Assembly: GCA_005884115.1 (NCBI GenBank)
Contig: VAXW01000004.1
Span: 1 to 64,000 of the forward strand
Reading direction: 5' to 3'
DNA from: Actinomycetota bacterium
Lineage (GTDB): Bacteria; Actinomycetota; Thermoleophilia; Solirubrobacterales; Solirubrobacteraceae
Length of the DNA: 64,000 bases
Part shown: piece by piece, positions 1 to 8,644 of the stretch
How positions within the stretch are numbered: position 1 is the stretch's first letter
How the letters are laid out: every line of letters begins with the position of its first letter
Notes under the pieces: generated by a model
Seen by the model: only the letters and a program-made list of their open reading frames with translations
Databases searched by the model: none
Told to the model about the DNA's origin: nothing
Program-made: the position numbers and the translations under genes

Positions 1-1941
1 GATCACGACCGGCTCATCGGCGCAGCCGCTCTTGGCTTCCTTGTTGTTGGAGTCGCCGGAGTAGGCGGCCACCCAGTAGTAGGTGCCGGCCTGCGTCGGG
101 CTGGCGCCCTGGGGGGTTGCGTATTCGCCGTCGCCGGAGACCGAGACGGGGCCGTCGGAGGCCACCAGGCCGCCTTCGGAGGCCTCGCAGCTCTTGTTGG
201 AGTAGAGCTTCCAGCTGATCGTGCCCGTGGGGTGCGCGCCGAAGAGGCCACTGAGCTTGGCCTCGTCCTTGAAGGTCTCACCGACCGTGCCCGCGGCCGG
301 GTCCTGGGTGGTTGTGATCGCCGGCGAGGCCTGGCCGATCACGACCGGCTCATCGGCGCAGCCGCTTGCGGCCGGAGCGTTGCCGCTGTCGCCGCCATAT
401 GTCGCGACCCACCAGTAGTTGCCGGCCCCGGGCGAGACCTTGGCGGCGTCCGGGATAGAGGCACTGCCGCCGGAGAGAGTCTCGGTGAGCGGCCCGGCGA
501 CGAGCGTGCCGCAATGGTTGTCGCTGTAGAGCCTGAATTCGACGCTGCCCGTCGGCGTGGGCGTGCCCGCCGATCCCGAGACGGTGGCCGAGTCGCCGAA
601 CTTCTGGCCCACGACGCCCGAGGCGGGGTTCTGAGTGGTGAGCACGGTCGAGGTGGGTTTGTTGCCGAAGTCGTTGCCCATCGAGTTGACGTTGCTCGTG
701 CTGAGCGTGACCGAGTGCTGGCAGCTGCTGCCGGTCCCCGGGTAGTCGCAGGTCCAGCCGCTCTGCGCGACCTCGCGGAGCACGTAGGAGCCGGGCGGGA
801 CGTTGGTGAATGCGTAGGTGCCGTCCGCGGCCGTGGTCGTGGTCTGCAGGACTTTGGTGCCGGTGGAGTCCAGCAGCTGGATCGTCCAGCCGCCCAGGCC
901 AGGCTTGCTCGGGTCGTCGACGCCGCTGCCGTTGGCGTCGTCGAACTTTCGCCCGGAGATCGCGCAGCTGTCGGCCTGGATCCCCACCGGGCCCACGTAG
1001 TCCTGCAGCGCAGAGTCGATCGATTCCGACGAGCGGCTCGACATCCACATCTGGCCGAAGGCGAAGCAGGAACCGAGGTTGGCCTGTTCGAAGATCGCCG
1101 TGAGGTTCAGCGAAGCCTCGCCGAAGCTGCCGCCGGCAAACGTTTTGGGGGTCGGAGGGTTCGCCGTGTCGGTCAGGAAGTTGCTGCCTTCGGCCGTGCT
1201 CATCGCGCCCTGCTCATACGGCGCGGCTACCGGCGTGCCTTCGGACGGTTCGAAGTGGCCGGTCTTCGCACACGGGTGTGGCGTGGGGTCGGGTGCGATG
1301 GTCGTCAGCGTCGATGTGTCGGTCACCCACCTGTAGACCACGACATTCACGCTTTTTCCGCCGGGGACGTTGTAGGCGATCAGCACGTCACCCGTGGTGC
1401 GGCAGGGGATCATGCTTTCGTTTTCGTTTTTCCACAGACCCTTGACCTGGTTGAGCTCGAAGGTCAGGAACGTGTCACCGGTGGTCGCTTCACGCTCGTA
1501 GGCCAGGTAAAGGAACGTGGCGGCGGCCTGCGGGTCGGCCTGGCTCCAGCCGCTGAGGATGTTGGCCTTACCCGGCGAGACACCGCCGGCCGCTGAGATC
1601 AGACCCCACCCGCCCGGAGCCGACTCCTTGTCGCCCCCCTCAAACATGCTGTCCTGAGCCTGGGGGTCAGGCGAGTTGATCACATTCGTCAGGCTCTGCC
1701 AGTCGCGCGTAGTCGGCAGGAAGTGTTCGTTGCAGAACGCTTCCTCGGTGATGCTGGGGGTGGTCTGATCTCCATCGCCTCCCTGGAAGGTGCTTCCCGG
1801 GAGCGCACAGTTGGAAGCCGTCGTCAGCGCCGACGCTCCGCTGGCGTTAGCTGCTGCAAATACGCACGCCAGCAGGCCAATCACGAGGCACAGCACGAGG
1901 CGGGAACGGTGGGCGCCGGACTGCGGGCGGGGCGATGTCAT
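1..1941 (-). CDS. Large secreted protein with SdrB-like and Ig-like repeat domains (3' end outside window)
   Basis: The frame stays open for 647 codons from an ATG at 1941 down to base 1, so the C-terminus is missing. Residues 1 to about 38 form a signal peptide (basic start, hydrophobic LVLCLVIGLLACVFAA core). The middle is an unrecognised extracellular region ending near residue 315. It is followed by an SdrD B-like (Cna-B type) fold with the hallmarks 'GRKFDDANGSG' and 'DGTYAFTNVPPGSY'. After that come at least two bacterial Ig-like repeats of about 112 residues, each ending 'SGCADEPVVI'. A 30-bp stretch is repeated exactly at 1-30 and 337-366, giving a 336-bp unit. It is probably a cell-surface or exported adhesin-like protein; the ligand is unknown. 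Confidence 0.85.
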   Translation of the reverse strand, partial: MTSPRPQSGAHRSRLVLCLVIGLLACVFAAANASGASALTTASNCALPGSTFQGGDGDQTTPSITEEAFCNEHFLPTTRDWQSLTNVINSPDPQAQDSMFEGGDKESAPGGWGLISAAGGVSPGKANILSGWSQADPQAAATFLYLAYEREATTGDTFLTFELNQVKGLWKNENESMIPCRTTGDVLIAYNVPGGKSVNVVVYRWVTDTSTLTTIAPDPTPHPCAKTGHFEPSEGTPVAAPYEQGAMSTAEGSNFLTDTANPPTPKTFAGGSFGEASLNLTAIFEQANLGSCFAFGQMWMSSRSSESIDSALQDYVGPVGIQADSCAISGRKFDDANGSGVDDPSKPGLGGWTIQLLDSTGTKVLQTTTTAADGTYAFTNVPPGSYVLREVAQSGWTCDYPGTGSSCQHSVTLSTSNVNSMGNDFGNKPTSTVLTTQNPASGVVGQKFGDSATVSGSAGTPTPTGSVEFRLYSDNHCGTLVAGPLTETLSGGSASIPDAAKVSPGAGNYWWVATYGGDSGNAPAASGCADEPVVIGQASPAITTTQDPAAGTVGETFKDEAKLSGLFGAHPTGTISWKLYSNKSCEASEGGLVASDGPVSVSGDGEYATPQGASPTQAGTYYWVAAYSGDSNNKEAKSGCADEPVVI

Positions 1942-2026
1942 GTTGGCTTCCTTGCCTTGGATCTCGAAGACGCACAACTGCTTGTGGAGGCGATGATGAC
2001 CTTCGCGCTACGCCCCCACCACCGCT

Positions 2027-2058
2027 CCTTGGTCTAGGGGACCGGCCCCTTGGTCTAG
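2027..2058. promoter_or_regulatory. Tandem 11-bp direct repeats resembling half-sites of a DasR/GntR-type box
   Basis: CCTTGGTCTAG occurs at 2027-2037 and again at 2048-2058. The 21-bp period is two helical turns, so both copies face the same side of the DNA. The core TGGTCTAG equals the left eight bases of the DasR consensus TGGTCTAGACCA known from streptomycetes, but the right arm is poor here. The pair lies 86-117 bp upstream of the secreted Ig-repeat gene and also upstream of the divergent gene at 2211. It is a candidate operator; the regulator is not identified. Confidence 0.4.
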
Positions 2059-2151
2059 CTCACCCCGACGCAAAGCTATGCCGGTCGCCTTATAACTCTC
2101 CATAGCAGCGTGGCCTTTCCCACGTTTCCGACGACCAAAGACGTGGTAGGA

Positions 2152-2186
2152 GGACTCGGAAGTCCCGCGGGACTCGGAAGTCCCGC
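2152..2186. repeat. Tandem 17-bp repeat, each copy a stem-loop, in the 5' leader of the next gene
   Basis: GGACTCGGAAGTCCCGC is present at 2152-2168 and 2170-2186 (18-bp period). Each copy folds as GGACT-CGGA-AGTCC, and the second can extend to a 6-bp stem. The array ends 24 bp before the ATG at 2211 and just upstream of its ribosome binding site, so it would sit in the mRNA leader if transcription starts upstream. Confidence 0.55.
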
Positions 2187-2210
2187 AGACCTACGGAAAG
2201 GATGGAGTAG

Positions 2211-2657
2211 ATGAAACGGATTGTTCTCGCGCTCGTGGCCAGTGGCTTCGCCGCGGCGGCCCTGCTTTCCAGCAGCGCGGCCGCCTCTGGCCCCGCCCCG
2301 CCGGGCAAGGAAATCGTCGAAATCGAATGCGAAGGGATTGGCTCGCTCACGGTCTCCGTTGCGCGCAACGAACACGGCAAAGGTGCCGGGCAGATCGTCG
2401 GCCAGAAGGGCCATGGCATCCCCGTCTCGCTGAGCTTCTCGCTCACCGACGTGACCACCGGGGAACCGCTGTTCAGCGAAACGGAACTCCAAGGGGGCGG
2501 CAACGCCCACCACAACCAGAACACGACGACGTGCAAGGGCACGAACGCGGAAGTCCCGGCGTCGATCTTCTTCGGCGAACACGAACTGCCTCCGGGCGTC
2601 TCGCCCGAAGACATCATCCGCGCCGCCTTCGAAGTGCAGGTCATAGTCAAGCTGTAG
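2211..2657 (+). CDS. Small secreted protein of unknown function
   Basis: The protein has 148 residues. The N-terminus is a clear Sec signal peptide (MKRIVLALVASGFAAAALLS, cleavage near residue 25). The mature part holds two cysteines (in 'EIECEG' and 'TTTCKGTN') that could form a disulphide, and is rich in Gly, Thr and Glu. The start is supported by GGAAAGGATGGAG just upstream. It is transcribed divergently from the large secreted protein at 1-1941, so the two may share the control region at 1942-2210. No family was recognised. Confidence 0.75.
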   Translation: MKRIVLALVASGFAAAALLSSSAAASGPAPPGKEIVEIECEGIGSLTVSVARNEHGKGAGQIVGQKGHGIPVSLSFSLTDVTTGEPLFSETELQGGGNAHHNQNTTTCKGTNAEVPASIFFGEHELPPGVSPEDIIRAAFEVQVIVKL

Positions 2658-2757
2658 AGCAGCAGGCGCCCCGCCGGCGCGTGAGGGTCAGCCGCTCCGG
2701 CGGCGATCCTCGCGCGACGGCGACGGCCTGCGCGCTGAAGGCGCCGCTCGCCCCGGC

Positions 2758-3291
2758 TCAGCGGTGGTGCGCGGCGAGCGCCGCTGAGAAGGCCTCGTAG
2801 GCGCGCTGGTCAAACAGCCAGAAGCGCGCTTCCTCTATCTCGTGGTGAGCGTCGAGCGCCGCGCTGGTCGCCTCAAGCGCCACCTCCGCGGCCTGCTCTA
2901 GCGGATAGCCGTAGACGCCCGTCGAGATGGCGGGCAGCGCGACCCGGCGGCAGCCGTGCTCGGCGGCGAGCTCGATCGCGCGCGTGTAGCACGCAGCCAG
3001 CAGCGCGGCCTCGCCGGCCGAGCCGCCACGCCATCGCGGTCCCACCGCGTGGATGACGTGCTTGACGGGACGCAGCGCTCCGGCGCCGGTGATCTTGGCC
3101 TCGCCCGTCGGGCAGCCGCCGAGCGGTCGGCACTCATCGAGCAGCCCGGGCCCCGCGGCGCGGTGGATCGCGCCGTCGACGCCGCCGCCTCCCATCAGGC
3201 TCGAGTTGGCCGCGTTGACGATCGCGTCCACGCCGGTGTCACTCGTGATGTCGCCGAGGTGCAGCGTGATGCGAGGGGCTGCACCGCTCAC
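2758..3291 (-). CDS. Macro domain protein (ADP-ribose/O-acetyl-ADP-ribose binding or hydrolase)
   Basis: The 177-residue protein is a stand-alone macro domain of the MacroD/YmdB type. It carries '[19 protein letters not shown]', the glycine-rich '[14 protein letters not shown]' loop and '[16 protein letters not shown]', which are the ADP-ribose-binding and catalytic loops of O-acetyl-ADP-ribose deacetylases. The start is the GTG at 3291, which overlaps the stop of the upstream cupin gene as GTGA, so the two are probably translationally coupled. Known relatives remove ADP-ribose from proteins or hydrolyse O-acetyl-ADP-ribose; the substrate here is not shown by sequence. Confidence 0.88.
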   Translation of the reverse strand: MSGAAPRITLHLGDITSDTGVDAIVNAANSSLMGGGGVDGAIHRAAGPGLLDECRPLGGCPTGEAKITGAGALRPVKHVIHAVGPRWRGGSAGEAALLAACYTRAIELAAEHGCRRVALPAISTGVYGYPLEQAAEVALEATSAALDAHHEIEEARFWLFDQRAYEAFSAALAAHHR

Positions 3292-3761
3292 GGTGCCTGC
3301 TCGCCCTCGATGTAGGCCACCGCGTCGGCGATGCGGAAGTGATAGGCGAGGCCGCCGCCCTCGGGCCGGCGCTCGGCGAGACCGATCGTGCTCGAGTCCG
3401 GCCGCACGATGATGTCGGGCTGCTGGTTTGAGAAGGCGAGGAAGCGGACGGTCTCGTCGCTGCGGTTCACGAGCTGGTGAGCACCGCGCTCTCCGGCTGC
3501 GAAGGCGATCACCTCGCCCGGCTCGAGCTCGCGCCACCCCTCTGGCGTGCGCAGCTCGGGGCGCCCCGCGATCACGATGATGAGCTCCTCCTCGGCCACG
3601 TGCCAGTGGTAGGGGTAGGCTGCCTGACCGGGCGGGACCTCGAACAGGCTCAGCCCGATCTTCTCGGTGCCCACCTGGCGGCCGATCCGCGCGCGCAGGC
3701 ACGAGAAGCCCTCGTAGTCGCGCGGCTCATCGAATCGAGGCCGCTGGATGTTGGCGCTCAT
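3288..3761 (-). CDS. Cupin domain protein
   Basis: This 157-residue protein is a single cupin barrel with motif 1 '[20 protein letters not shown]' (metal-ligand histidines and glutamate) and a second motif around '[14 protein letters not shown]'. The ATG at 3761 is chosen because residues upstream of it in the open frame do not look like a cupin. It lies directly upstream of, and overlaps, the macro-domain gene. Cupins of this kind often bind a metal and a small sugar-phosphate or act as mannose-6-phosphate-isomerase-like enzymes; the substrate is unknown. Confidence 0.8.
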   Translation of the reverse strand: MSANIQRPRFDEPRDYEGFSCLRARIGRQVGTEKIGLSLFEVPPGQAAYPYHWHVAEEELIIVIAGRPELRTPEGWRELEPGEVIAFAAGERGAHQLVNRSDETVRFLAFSNQQPDIIVRPDSSTIGLAERRPEGGGLAYHFRIADAVAYIEGEQAP

Positions 3762-3837
3762 GAGCCGCGGGGGCCGAGACTCGCAATCCCTGGCTGCATC
3801 AAATCGCTCCGATCTGTAGGGGACGGGAGAGGCACAC

Positions 3838-6231
3838 ATGATCTCTCGCGGCGCAAGCAAGTCGTCCGCCGCGGGGCCCTGGACAGACTGGCCGTCGACC
3901 TTAGCTTCCTATGCGTCGGTGCCGATAGCACTAGCAATCATGCAGTTCCCGCTGCCACGAGGATGGCTACGCGCGCGCGCGAGGCTCGCGCACGCCGGAG
4001 AGCGGCTCGCGGAGGTGGAGGTCGAGACGCTTCTGGAGCAGGTGCCCGCGATCCTGTACGTGGCCGACGTGGGCGTGGCCGGCAAGTGGCACTACGTCAG
4101 CCAGGGGGTCGAGGCGTTGCTGGGCTTCACGGCGCAGGAATGGACCGACGATCCCGGGCTGTGGGCGCGGCAGATGCACCCCGAGGACCGCGACCGCGTG
4201 TTCGAGCGCGAGGAGGGGCTTGAGGACCCGAGCACGCCTGACGACTACCGCATGCGCCACCGCGATGGCAGGACGGTGTGGGTTCGCGATGAAGCAGCGT
4301 TGGTGACGGACGCGAAGGGCCGCGTCCACTGGTATGGGGTGATCTCGGACATCACCGATCACAAGCTCGCCGAGGCCGAGCTCGAGCGCAGGGCAGAACA
4401 GCAGGCGGCGGTGGCCAGGCTGGGCGAGCACGCGCTCGGCCGAGAGGACGTGCTCGAGCTGATGCGCCACGCGCTCGATGAGGCCATTCGCATAACGGGG
4501 GCGGCCGCAGGCGCGGTGCTCGAGTACGCGGACGCCGAGGGCGAGATTCTTGTGGCGCGCGCGGAGGTGGGCGCGCCGTTGGCTGATATGCGCGCGCGCA
4601 GGAGGCGCGCGAGCGAACGCGGCGAGGCCACCGGCGCGCATGCCGACCTGGCGTCGCGAGGACGGGCCGAGCTGCGCGCGAGCGGCGGCCATGAGGAGTG
4701 CTTCTACCTGCCCGCTGAGCTGGCCGACGGCCTCGCCTGCCAGATGTCTGGCCGAGAGGGCCGCTGGGGTGTGTTGTGGCTTGCGAACGCTCCCGGTCGC
4801 CTGCTCGGCCCGGCGGACGTGGACTTCGTGCAGGCGCTCGCGAACATCCTCTCGGACGCGATCCAGCAGCGCGCGGTCGAGGATGACATCCGCTACCAGG
4901 CAGCCCACGACCCGCTGACGGGCCTCCCCAACAGGGTCCTGTTCCTCGACCGCTTGCGCGGCGCGCTCGCCGAGGCGAACGCCGAGCTTGCCGTCGTGCT
5001 GCTCGATATCGACAACTTCAAGCTCGTCAACGACAGCCTCGGGCACGGCGCCGGAGATGAGCTGCTCACGCGGATTGCGCCGCGGCTGCGAACGGTGCTC
5101 CGGCCCGGAGACACGGTCGCGCGCTTCGGCGGCGACGAGTTCGTGATGCTGGTCGAGAAGATCGCCGACGAGCCCTCGGCGGCGGCGACGGCGGAGCGCA
5201 TCGTGGCGGCGTTCGACGCTCCCTTCGACCTGGCTGCGGGCGAGCACTTCGCGAAGGTGAGCGTGGGGGTCGCGATCGCAAGCCCGCCGGGAAGCACGCC
5301 GACGAGCCTGCTGCGCGACGCGGATGCGGCGCTGTATCAGGCGAAGGCAAAGGGCAGGGCGCGCTCGGAGGTCTTCAACCAAGCGATGCACGCTCGCACG
5401 GTTGCGCGCCTGTCGATCGAGAACGACCTGCGGCGAGCGCTGGACTACGAGGAGCTGTTCGTCGTCTACCAGCCGGTCGTCTCGCTGCGCGACGGCTCGA
5501 TCGACTCGATGGAGGCGCTGTTGCGCTGGGCGCACCCCAAGCGCGGGCTGATAAGCCCGCTCGAGTTCATCCCGGTCGCTGAGGAGAGCGGCATGATCGA
5601 GCCGATCGGGCGGTGGGTGCTCGAGTCGGCGTGCGCACACGCCGGGCAGTGGGAACGCGAGCGCCCTGACGCCGCTCCGGTCGGGATCTCGGTGAACCTC
5701 TCGATCAGGCAGTTCATGGCGCGCGACCTCGAGGGGACCGTCGCGCGAGCGCTGGGCGCGGCGGACATCGATCCCTCGAGCCTGTGCCTGGAGATCACCG
5801 AGTCGGTGCTCATGCGAGAGCCCGAGGCGGTGAGCAAGACTGTGCAGCGCGTGGCTGCGCTCGGCGTGCGCTTCCTGCTGGATGACTTCGGCACCGGCTA
5901 CTCATCGCTCGCGTATCTCGGCGAGCTGCCGATCGACGGTGTGAAGATCGACCGCTCGTTCGTGCAGACGCTCAACAGCAGCGAGCGCACGGCCGCGATC
6001 ACGCGGGCGATCCTGAGGATGGCGCAGGCGCTCTCGATCGACGTGATCGCCGAGGGGGTCGAAAACGAGCTGCAGATCGAGGCGCTGCGCGCGCTGGGCT
6101 GCGACCGCGCCCAGGGCTTCTACTTCTCCCGGCCCGTCCGGCCGGAGAGGATCCCGGAGCTGTTGGCTGCCGCCGAATCCGCCAGGGCGCGCTCGGCGAG
6201 CTCGAGGGCCGCGGCGAGCGGCGTGAGGTGA
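3838..6231 (+). CDS. PAS-GAF-GGDEF-EAL protein (c-di-GMP synthesis/breakdown)
   Basis: The 797-residue protein has, in order, a PAS domain (about 60-180, ending 'GVISDITDHKLAEAE'), a GAF-like region (about 190-350), a GGDEF domain with an intact GGDEF at residues 431-435 and an EAL domain starting at residue 559 with 'EALLRW', 'DDFGTGYSS' and 'IAEGVEN'. An RPGD inhibitory site lies five residues before GGDEF. Both catalytic motifs look active, so it may both make and degrade c-di-GMP depending on the PAS/GAF input. No transmembrane segment is obvious. The ATG at 3838 follows GGGAGAGG; an ATG at 3940 is an alternative. Its last 112 bp overlap the convergent dehydrogenase gene. Confidence 0.92.
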   Translation: MISRGASKSSAAGPWTDWPSTLASYASVPIALAIMQFPLPRGWLRARARLAHAGERLAEVEVETLLEQVPAILYVADVGVAGKWHYVSQGVEALLGFTAQEWTDDPGLWARQMHPEDRDRVFEREEGLEDPSTPDDYRMRHRDGRTVWVRDEAALVTDAKGRVHWYGVISDITDHKLAEAELERRAEQQAAVARLGEHALGREDVLELMRHALDEAIRITGAAAGAVLEYADAEGEILVARAEVGAPLADMRARRRRASERGEATGAHADLASRGRAELRASGGHEECFYLPAELADGLACQMSGREGRWGVLWLANAPGRLLGPADVDFVQALANILSDAIQQRAVEDDIRYQAAHDPLTGLPNRVLFLDRLRGALAEANAELAVVLLDIDNFKLVNDSLGHGAGDELLTRIAPRLRTVLRPGDTVARFGGDEFVMLVEKIADEPSAAATAERIVAAFDAPFDLAAGEHFAKVSVGVAIASPPGSTPTSLLRDADAALYQAKAKGRARSEVFNQAMHARTVARLSIENDLRRALDYEELFVVYQPVVSLRDGSIDSMEALLRWAHPKRGLISPLEFIPVAEESGMIEPIGRWVLESACAHAGQWERERPDAAPVGISVNLSIRQFMARDLEGTVARALGAADIDPSSLCLEITESVLMREPEAVSKTVQRVAALGVRFLLDDFGTGYSSLAYLGELPIDGVKIDRSFVQTLNSSERTAAITRAILRMAQALSIDVIAEGVENELQIEALRALGCDRAQGFYFSRPVRPERIPELLAAAESARARSASSRAAASGVR

Positions 6232-7250
6232 GCCTCCTCGGCGTGGGCGAGGATACGCCCCAGCACGCCCTCGATCTCCGCAACGCGTCGCTGGGCGAGC
6301 GCACGGTCATATCCCGTTAGCTCCAGCGACACATTGATGAGGCCGCCCGAGTTGACGATGAAGTCGGGCGCGTAGAGGACGCCGCGCGCGGCCAAGAGGT
6401 CGGCCACTCCCTCGCCGGCGAGCTGGTTGTTGGCCGAGCCGCACACGATCTGCGCCTGCAGCTCCAGCGCGAGGTTCTCGTCGATCACGCCGCCCAGCGC
6501 GCACGGAGCGAGCACGTCGACGTCGGCGCGCAGCGCCTGCGCTGGCTCGCGCCACACGCCGCCGAGCTCGGCGGCGAGGGCGCGCTTGGAATCGTCGATG
6601 TCGGAGAGGATGAGCGCTGCGCCGGCGCGATCGAGACGTCGCGCGAGCGGCTCGCCCACGTGCCCGAGCCCGACGACGCAGACGCTGCGCCCGCGCAAGT
6701 CCGCGGAGCCGAAGCGCGAGGTGCAGCACGCACGCATCGCAGCCTTCACTCCTGCGGCGGTGAACGCACCGGGGTCCCCGCTTCCGCCCTGCGCCGTCGG
6801 AGCGCCGACCACGTGACGCGTGTAGGCGGAGAGGAGCTGCATGTCGGCGGCAGTCGTGCCGACGTCCTCGGCGGTGATGTAGAGGCCGTCGAGCATGTTG
6901 ACGGCGTCGGCGAAGTCGTGCAGCAGCTCGTGCCGCTCAGGGCCCTGCAGGTCGAACCTGTCGGGCGGGAAGATGACCGCCTTGCCGCCTCCCAGCGGCA
7001 GGCGCGCGGCGGCCGCCTTGAGCGTCATCGCGCGCGACAGTCGCAGGGCGTCGTCGATCGCAGCCTGCAGATCCTCGTGGCGCCACAGCCGGCAGCCGCC
7101 CAGCGCCGGGCCGAGCGCGGTCGAGTGCACGGCGATGATCGCGTGCGCTCCCGTGCGCTTGCCGCGGCGCACGAGCAGCAGCTCGTGCTGGGCTGCGCCC
7201 GGGCCGCCGGCGCGGGCAGGCGCGTCTAGAAGCGCTGTCGAGACGGCCAT
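6120..7250 (-). CDS. Glu/Leu/Phe/Val dehydrogenase family protein, likely leucine/valine dehydrogenase
   Basis: The 376-residue protein shows the family N-terminal domain with 'GPALGGCR' and the catalytic lysine loop 'LPLGGGKAVI', then a Rossmann domain 'VCVVGLGHVGEPLARRL' and 'CGSANNQLA'. Such enzymes deaminate branched-chain amino acids to 2-oxo acids with NAD+. It is the last gene of the keto-acid dehydrogenase operon, so it probably supplies the substrates of that complex. The ATG at 7250 overlaps the upstream stop as TGATG and has GGAG before it; a slightly upstream ATG at 7262 is possible. The 3' end overlaps the convergent c-di-GMP gene by 112 bp. Confidence 0.88.
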   Translation of the reverse strand: MAVSTALLDAPARAGGPGAAQHELLLVRRGKRTGAHAIIAVHSTALGPALGGCRLWRHEDLQAAIDDALRLSRAMTLKAAAARLPLGGGKAVIFPPDRFDLQGPERHELLHDFADAVNMLDGLYITAEDVGTTAADMQLLSAYTRHVVGAPTAQGGSGDPGAFTAAGVKAAMRACCTSRFGSADLRGRSVCVVGLGHVGEPLARRLDRAGAALILSDIDDSKRALAAELGGVWREPAQALRADVDVLAPCALGGVIDENLALELQAQIVCGSANNQLAGEGVADLLAARGVLYAPDFIVNSGGLINVSLELTGYDRALAQRRVAEIEGVLGRILAHAEEAHLTPLAAALELAERALADSAAANSSGILSGRTGREK

Positions 7251-8644
7251 CAGGCGCTCCATCCCTCGATGCGCTCACGCAGTGTCGCCAAGAACTGCGC
7301 CGCGAGCGCACCGTCGAGCGCGCGGTGATCCCACGACAGGCACAGGTAGGCCATCGGGCGGATCGCGATCGAGTCGCGCCCGGCCTCGTCGCTGACGACG
7401 ACCGGGCGCTTGACGACGGCCTCCAGATCCAGGATCGCGACCTGCGGCTGGTTGATGATGGGCGTCGAGGCGAGCGTGCCGAAGCTTCCAGGATTGGTGA
7501 TCGTGAACGTCCCTCCGCGCACGTCGTCCACGCTCAGCTCACCGGCACGAGCGCGCCGCGAGAGCTCTGAGATGCGCCGCGCGAGTCCCTCGTGCGAGAG
7601 CTCGTGGGCGTCGTGGATGACCGGCACGATCAGCCCGTCGCGACCGAGCGAGATCGCGATCCCGAGGTTGACGGCCTGGTGCAGCGTGAGCGACTCGCCC
7701 TCGAGCGTCGCGTTGAGTTCGGGGTGCGCGCGCAGAGCGCCGATCACACAACGCGCGACGAACGGAAGGTACGTGAGCCCGAGCGCCTCGCGCGCGGCCT
7801 CGACCGCCGAGAAGTCGGCCTCGACGATCGAGGTGCAGTGCGCGGCCGTGCGCAGCGAGCGCAGCATATGCTCGGCGATCGAGCGGCGCATGCGCGACAG
7901 GCGCTCGCTCTCGCCCGTGTTTGAGGGGGCTCGCCCGCTCGCCGATGGCGCGAGCGGCTCGCGGTAGGGGCTCTCGCTGTGGAGCGGCGGCTCGCGTGGC
8001 TCCTCGGCGGGTTCGCCGAGCTCGCGTTTGCTGCGGCGGCGCGCGACGAAGGCGAGCACGTCGTGCTTCGTCACGCGCCCGCGGCGCCCCGAGCCGGCCA
8101 CCTGCGCGAGATCCACGCCCTCGCTTTCGGCGATGCGCTGAACGACCGGCGAATAGTGCCTGCGCTCGTCGCCCGCCGGCGCGGGCTGGAGACTCGGCGC
8201 ACCGCGGCTGCCGGTGGGCCGATCGGCGCCTGCCGGCGGCGGTCCCTCGCCCGGAGCGTCGCTGCGCTCATGCGCGCGCTGCTCTGCCCCCTGCGACGCG
8301 GGCTCCTGCTCAGGTCCGTCCATGCGCTCGTCGGGGTGCGGCTGGCCGGCGAGCGCGTCGGTGGCGATGCGCGCGAGCACGCTGCCGACGGGGACCGTCT
8401 GCTCGAGCTCGACGAGGATCTCGGCCACGCGGCCCGAGGCCGGCGCGGGCACGTCGCTATCGACCTTGTCGGTCGAGATCTCGCAGATCGTCTCCTCGGC
8501 CTCGACCCAGTCGCCGACGCGCTTGTGCCACGCCACGAGCGTCCCCTCGGCGACCGACACACCCATCTGCGGCATCGTCACGTCGACGAGCGAGCGCGCG
8601 GCGGCGGCGGCGCCGTTGCCGGGATCAGTAGGCGAGGAGCTCAC
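7250..8644 (-). CDS. bkdC: E2 subunit of a 2-oxo acid dehydrogenase complex (dihydrolipoyl acyltransferase)
   Basis: The 464-residue protein begins with a lipoyl domain (lipoylated Lys about residue 60 in 'EISTDKVDSD'), followed by a Pro/Ala/Glu-rich linker, a peripheral subunit-binding domain ('SPVVQRIAESEGVDL', 'GRRGRVTKHDV') and a catalytic acyltransferase domain ending in 'LSWDHRALDGA', which contains the His and Asp of the active site. The GTG at 8644 is preferred because GGGAGG lies before it; an ATG at 8665 is in frame. It overlaps both neighbours. The adjacent amino acid dehydrogenase favours a branched-chain rather than pyruvate complex. No E3 gene is in the window. Confidence 0.9.
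   Translation of the reverse strand: MSSSPTDPGNGAAAAARSLVDVTMPQMGVSVAEGTLVAWHKRVGDWVEAEETICEISTDKVDSDVPAPASGRVAEILVELEQTVPVGSVLARIATDALAGQPHPDERMDGPEQEPASQGAEQRAHERSDAPGEGPPPAGADRPTGSRGAPSLQPAPAGDERRHYSPVVQRIAESEGVDLAQVAGSGRRGRVTKHDVLAFVARRRSKRELGEPAEEPREPPLHSESPYREPLAPSASGRAPSNTGESERLSRMRRSIAEHMLRSLRTAAHCTSIVEADFSAVEAAREALGLTYLPFVARCVIGALRAHPELNATLEGESLTLHQAVNLGIAISLGRDGLIVPVIHDAHELSHEGLARRISELSRRARAGELSVDDVRGGTFTITNPGSFGTLASTPIINQPQVAILDLEAVVKRPVVVSDEAGRDSIAIRPMAYLCLSWDHRALDGALAAQFLATLRERIEGWSA

Noticed and set aside
232-1596. Long plus-strand frame opposite the large secreted protein
   Set aside because: It is a shadow of the minus-strand gene: Arg/Gly/Ala-rich, without domains, while the opposite strand has a signal peptide and Ig-like repeats.
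2758-3702. Extended 314-codon macro-domain frame
   Set aside because: The first 137 codons lie antiframe within the cupin gene; the GTG at 3291 coupled to the cupin stop is the better start.
3967-5640. 557-codon minus-strand frame under the GGDEF-EAL gene
   Set aside because: Composition is typical of antisense GC-rich DNA, and the plus strand has intact catalytic motifs.
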